A stretch of 64,000 nt of DNA, taken from positions 1,054,001-1,118,000 of the forward strand of contig NZ_CP012201.1 of the NCBI RefSeq assembly GCF_001191005.1, read 5' to 3'. The position numbers and the translations under genes are program-made. The DNA is from Massilia sp. NR 4-1. Lineage in GTDB: Bacteria; Pseudomonadota; Gammaproteobacteria; Burkholderiales; Burkholderiaceae_D. The notes below the pieces were generated by a model, which saw nothing but the letters and a program-made list of their open reading frames with translations, made no database searches and had not been told where the DNA came from. Below, one piece after another: positions 29,901 to 35,900 of the stretch. Within the stretch, counting starts at the first letter, position 1. Each line of letters opens with the position of its first letter.

Positions 29901-32900
29901 TGAAATCCATATCGCCGGCGCCGGTATTGCACGCGGCTACCTGAACCGGCCCGAGTTGAGCCAGGAGCGCTTCCTGCCCGATCCCTTTGCCGGGCCGCAG
30001 GCAACCGACGCCCGCATGTACCGCAGCGGCGACCTGGGACGGCGCCGCGCCGACGGCAGCATCGAGTTCGCCGGCCGGCGCGATACGCAGGTCAAGGTGC
30101 GCGGCTTCCGCATCGAGCTGGGCGAGATCGAGGCGGCGCTGCTGACAGCGCCGGGACTGCGCCAGGCCGCTGTGGAGGCGCGCGCGGAGCAGACCGGCCA
30201 GCGCCGCCTGGTCGCCTACTTCAGCGCCGAACCGGATGCCGAGTGCACGCCGGAAGCGTTGCGCGCCCATCTGGCCGCCAGCCTGCCGGAGTATATGGTG
30301 CCGGCCGCCTATGTGCGGCTGGATGCCCTGCCGCTGACGGCGAACGGAAAGCTGGACCGGCGTGCCTTGCCTGCGCCCGAGGATGCGGCCTTCGGTGTAC
30401 GTATCTATGAAGCGCCGCAAGGCCCGGTCGAGACGGCGATGGCCGGCGTGTGGAGCGAATTGCTGCAGGTGGAGCGGGTGGGCCGCCGCGACAACTTCTT
30501 TGAATTGGGCGGCCACTCGCTGCTGGCGGTGCAGATGATCTCGCGCCTGCAGCAGCGCCTTGGCCTGGAACTGGCCTTGTCCGACCTGTTTGCCCAGCCC
30601 CAGCTGGCTGGTTTCGCCAGCCTGGCGCGCCAGACGCCGGCGGACGCGCGCCAGGCCATCGTGGCGGCGGCGCGGCCATCGCGCCTACCGGCTTCCTTTG
30701 CCCAGCAGCGGCTCTGGTTCATCGCCCAGTTGGGCGAGGCAGCCAGCGCCGCCTATCACATCACCGGGGGCATGCGCCTGCATGGACCACTGGATGAAGC
30801 AGCACTGCAGGCCGCGTTGGACCGTATCGTGCAGCGCCACGAGGTGCTGCGTACCCGCCTCGTACTGGAGGATGGCGAAACGGTGCAGCTCATCGATGCC
30901 GAGGCGTGCTTTGCCCTGAGCCGCCACGATCTCGCCGAGGCTGGACAGGAGCAGGCGCTGGCCGAATGGCGCCAGGTGGAGGCGGCCACGCCGCTCGATC
31001 TGGAGCGCGGTCCGCTGATCCGCGCCCGGCTGCTGCGCTGTGCGGCCCAGGAGCACGTGCTGCTGCTGACGCTGCACCATGTGGTGTCGGACGGCTGGTC
31101 CATGGGCGTGCTGGCACGCGAATTCAGTGCCTTGTACCAGGCTTACGCCGTGGATGGCGTGGCCGCGCACAGCGATCCTCTTGAGCCATTGCCCGTGCAG
31201 TACGCCGACTATGCGCTGTGGCAGCGCGGCTGGCTGTCCGGCGCGGTGGGCCAGCAGCAGCTCGACTACTGGAAGCGGCAGCTGGCCGGCGCGCCCGCGC
31301 TGATCGGGCTTGCCACCGACCATCCGCGCCCGGCGCAGCAGGACTATGTTGGACAGAGCCTGTCCTTCGAGTTGGATGCGACGCTGACGACCTCTTTGAA
31401 AGCGCTGGCGCGCAAGCACGGTGTGACCTTGTACATGACAGTGCTGGCCGGCTGGGCGGCGCTGGCGGCGCGCCTGGCGGGCCAGGACGAGGTGGTGATC
31501 GGGTCGCCGCTGGCGAATCGCGGGCGCGCCGAACTGGAACCGCTGATCGGCCTGTTCGTCAACACCGTGGCGCTGCGCCTGGACCTGGAAGGCGCTCCGA
31601 CCGCCGGCCAGTTGCTGGCGCAGGTGAAGCAGCGCGTGCTGGAAGCGCAGAACAACCAGGATGTGCCTTTCGAGCAGGTGGTGGAAGCGCTCAATCCAGA
31701 GCGCACCATGGGCTATAGCGCCGTCTTCCAGCTGATGCTGGCCTGGCAGAATATGCCGCAACCGGCGCTGCGTCTGGGCGATCTGGCGCTGGAGGAACTG
31801 CCAGAACGGGAAGACCGCAGCACGCCGTTCGATCTCTCGCTGACCCTGGCGGAAACCGCGGACCGCATCGTCGGTACCATGGAATATGCTGCTGCCCTGT
31901 ATGAACGGACGACCGTGGAGCGCCATCTGGAGCAGCTGCGCCGGGTGCTGGCGGGCATGGCGCGCGATGACGGCCAGGCTGTGGACCGTATCGCGCTGCT
32001 GGATGATGCCGGCGTGGCCGCATTGCACGCGGCGTGGCGGCATAATCGCGCCGCCTATCCGGACCAGGTCTGCGCGCACCAGCTGTTCGAGCTGCAGGCG
32101 GCGCGTACGCCCCACGCGACGGCGCTGGAGCACGAAGGCCGCCGCCTCAGCTACGGCATGCTGAACGAACGCGCCAACAAGCTGGCGCACCATCTGCGCG
32201 CTCTGGGCTTGCAGCCCGACCAGCGGGTGGCGATCCGCATCGGCCGCAGCATCGAAATGGTCGCCGCCCTGCTGGCGGTGCTGAAGGCGGGCGGCGCTTA
32301 CGTGCCGCTGGACCCGGCGTATCCGCAGGAACGCGCGGCGTACATGCTGGAGGACAGTGCGCCGCTGGCACTGTTGACGCTTTCCAGCCTGCGCGGCGGG
32401 CTGCAAACGCCGCCTTCCATGCCGGTGCTGGAAATCGACCGGCCGCTGGCGGGCTGGCAGGATCTGCCGGCGCAGAATCCCGAACCGGCAGCAATCGGCC
32501 TGCACAACCGCCATCTGGCCTATGTGATCTACACATCCGGCTCGACCGGCAGGCCGAAGGGCGTACTGATCGAGCACCGTGGCCTGTGCAACCAGATCGC
32601 GGCCCTGCAATCCTTGTATGGACTGAACGCGGCGGACCGTGTGCTGCAGTTCGCGGCGCCGGGCTTCGACATGTCGGTCGAGGAAATCTTTGGCGCCCTG
32701 CTGAGCGGCGCCACACTGGTGCTGGCGACGCCGGAATGGATCAGCGACGCGCAGCGCTGGAGCGAGCTGGCCGCCGCCCATGCTCTGACGGTGGCCAATT
32801 TGCCGACCCTGTTCTGGCAGCAATTGGCGCAGGCGCCGCAAGCGGTACTGCCGCCGGCGCTGCGCCAGATCAGTATCGGCGGCGAAGGCGTCGGCGCGGC

Positions 32901-35900
32901 CGCGCTGGCGTCCTGGTGGCAGCGTCCAGGCCACCGTCCGGCCCTGTTCAATGCCTATGGCCCGACCGAAGCCACGGTGAACGCCAGTATTCTGCTGTGC
33001 GCTCCGGATAGCCATCCGCGCTCCATCGGCCGCCCGCTGCCGAATACGCCGATCTATTTGCTGGACCGCTATGGCCAGCCGGTGCCGCCCGGCGTGGCCG
33101 GCGAGCTGCATATCGGCGGACCGGGCGTGGCGCGCGCCTACCTGAACCAGCCGCAGCTCAGCGGCGAGCGCTTCCTGCCCGACCCCTTCGCGGACGAGAC
33201 GGACGCGCGCATATACCGCAGCGGCGATCTGGCGCGCTGGCTGCCTGACGGTACGCTGGAATACCTGGGCCGCAACGACCATCAGGTCAAGCTGCGCGGC
33301 TTCCGCATCGAATTGGGCGAAATCGAAGCCCAACTGGCTCGCTTGCCTGGCGTCGGCCAGGCCGTGGTGCTGGCGCGTGAAGACCGGCCGGGCGACAGGC
33401 GCCTGGTCGCCTACCTGGTGGCGGCGCCGCACGCGTCTGCGCTGGATACGGCCGCGCTGCGCCAGGCTCTGGCGCGCACGCTGCCGGAATACATGCTGCC
33501 TTCGGCCTTCGTGCTGCTGGACGCCTTGCCGCAAACGCCGAACGGAAAGCTGGACCGCCATGCCTTGCCGGTGCCGGACAGCGAGGCCTGGCCGGCGCGC
33601 GCTTACAGCGCGCCGCAGGGCGAACTGGAACAGACGCTGGCGCGGATCTGGGCCGGGCTGCTGCGGGTGGAGCAGGTGGGGCGCGACGACAACTTCTTCG
33701 AGCTGGGCGGCCACTCCCTGCTGGGCCTACAACTGATGGAGGCGCTGCGCCGCCATCAACTGCCGCTCGATATCCGTACCCTGTTCCTGCATCCCACGCT
33801 GAGCGCATTGGCTGGGGCGCTGCAGGATCCCGCCAGCGCGGGCCCGCGTGCGCTGGCGGTGCCGCCCAACGGCATCCCGGACGGCGCCACTGCCATTACG
33901 CCGGACATGCTGCCACTGGTGCGGCTCGATGCGCGGCAGATTGCCGCCATCGCCGCCACAGTGCCGGGCGGCGCCGCCAATATCCAGGATATCTATCCGC
34001 TGGCGCCGCTGCAGGAAGGCATCCTCTTCCACCACCTGCTGCAACCGGAAGGCGATCCTTACCTGTCCTCGGTCATGCTGGCCTTTGACGAGCGCGCGCG
34101 CCTGGACAGCTTCGTGCATGCCCTGCGCCGTGTCGCCCTGCGCCACGATGTGCTGCGCAGCGCGATACTGTGGGAGGGCTTGCCGGAGCCGGTGCAGGTG
34201 GTCTGGCGCGACGCTCCCTTCCCGCTGCAGGAACTGGAACTGCCGCCCGGCGACACGGCCGCCGCACTGCGCGCCCACACCGATCCGGCACGCTACCGGC
34301 TGGACCTGGGCCAGGCGCCGCTGCTGCGTGGCTTTACTGCCTTCGATGCCGCCAGCGGCCGTTGGCTGCTGCTATTGCTGGAGCATCACCTGATCACCGA
34401 CCACGCCACGCTTGACCTGCTGTTCGAGGAAATGGCGCTGGTGCAGGCGGGCCGGGAGCAGGAACTGGCGCCGGCCGTGCCTTACCGCGATTTCGTGGCC
34501 CAGGCAAGGTTGGGCGCGAACGTCGCCGCGCACGAAGCCTTCTTCCGCGACATGCTGGGCGATGTGGACGAAGCCACCGCTCCATTTGGCCTGGCCGATG
34601 TGCGCGGCGACGGCAGCTCGGTGCAGGTGGCCGAGCGCCTGCTGCCGGCGCAGCTGTCGCAGCGCATCCGCAGCCAGGCGCGGGTCCATGGCGTCAGCGC
34701 CGCCGCATTGTTCCACTGGGCCTGGGCCCAGGTGCTGGCGCAGGCCACCGGCCGCGGCGACGTCGTCTTCGGCACGGTTTTGCTGGGCCGCATGCAGGCC
34801 GGCGAGAATGCCGGACGCACGATGGGCCTGTTCATCAACACGCTGCCGCTGCGCGTTCGGCTGGACCAGGGCAGCGTGCAGGACGGCGTGCGCGCCACCC
34901 ATCAGCTGCTGGCGCAGCTGATGCAGCATGAGCATGCCCCGCTGGCCCTGGCCCAGCGCTGCAGCGGCTTGCCCTCTTCGGTGTCCTTGTTCTCGGCCCT
35001 GCTGAATTACCGTCACAGCGCGCCGCCGGTCGACGCCAGCGTGGCGCGCGTTTGGGAAGACGGCATCGAAGTCCTGGCGGCGCAGGAACGCAGCAATTAT
35101 CCATTCAATCTGTCGGTGGACGACCGTGGGCAGGACTTCGCCTTGAGCGCCCAGATTGCCGAGGCAGCCGGCGCCGAGCGCATTTGCGGCTATATGCAGC
35201 GGGCGCTGGAGCACTTGGTGCAGGCCCTGGAACAGACGCCGCAGCAGCCGGCCTGGCAAGGGGCCATCCTCGATGCGGCCGAACAGCGGCAGTTGCTGGA
35301 GCTGGGCCGCGGCGCGCAGCGGGAGTACCCGCAGCAGCTGTGCATTCATCAGCTGTTCGAGCAGCAGGCGCAGCGGCGTCCATGGCGCACGGCGCTGGAG
35401 CAGGATGGCCACCGCCTGGCGTATGGCGATTTGAACGCGCAGGCCAACCGTCTGGCGCGGCATCTGCTGGCGCACGGCCTGCGGCCGGACGGCCGGGTGG
35501 CCATCTGCATGGAGCGCAGCCTGGATATGGTGGTCGCGATCCTGGCCGTGCTGAAGGCAGGCGGGGCTTATGTGCCGCTCGATCCGGCCTATCCGCAGGA
35601 AAGGCTGGACTATATGCTACGCGACAGCGCGCCCGTGGCCTTGCTGACCCAGGCGATGCTGTACGTCGGCCTGGAAACGCCAGCCAGCCTGCCCGTGCTG
35701 GAACTCGATGGCGAGGCGCGGCCATGGGAAAGCGAGGCGGCCACCGACCTGACGCCAGCGGAACTGGGTCTGGATAGCGGCAAGCTGGCCTATGTCATCT
35801 ATACCTCCGGCTCCACCGGGCGGCCGAAGGGTGTGATGGTGGAACATCGGGGCCTGTTGAACCTTGCTGCCGAACAGGCGGCCGTGCTGCAGGTCGACGA

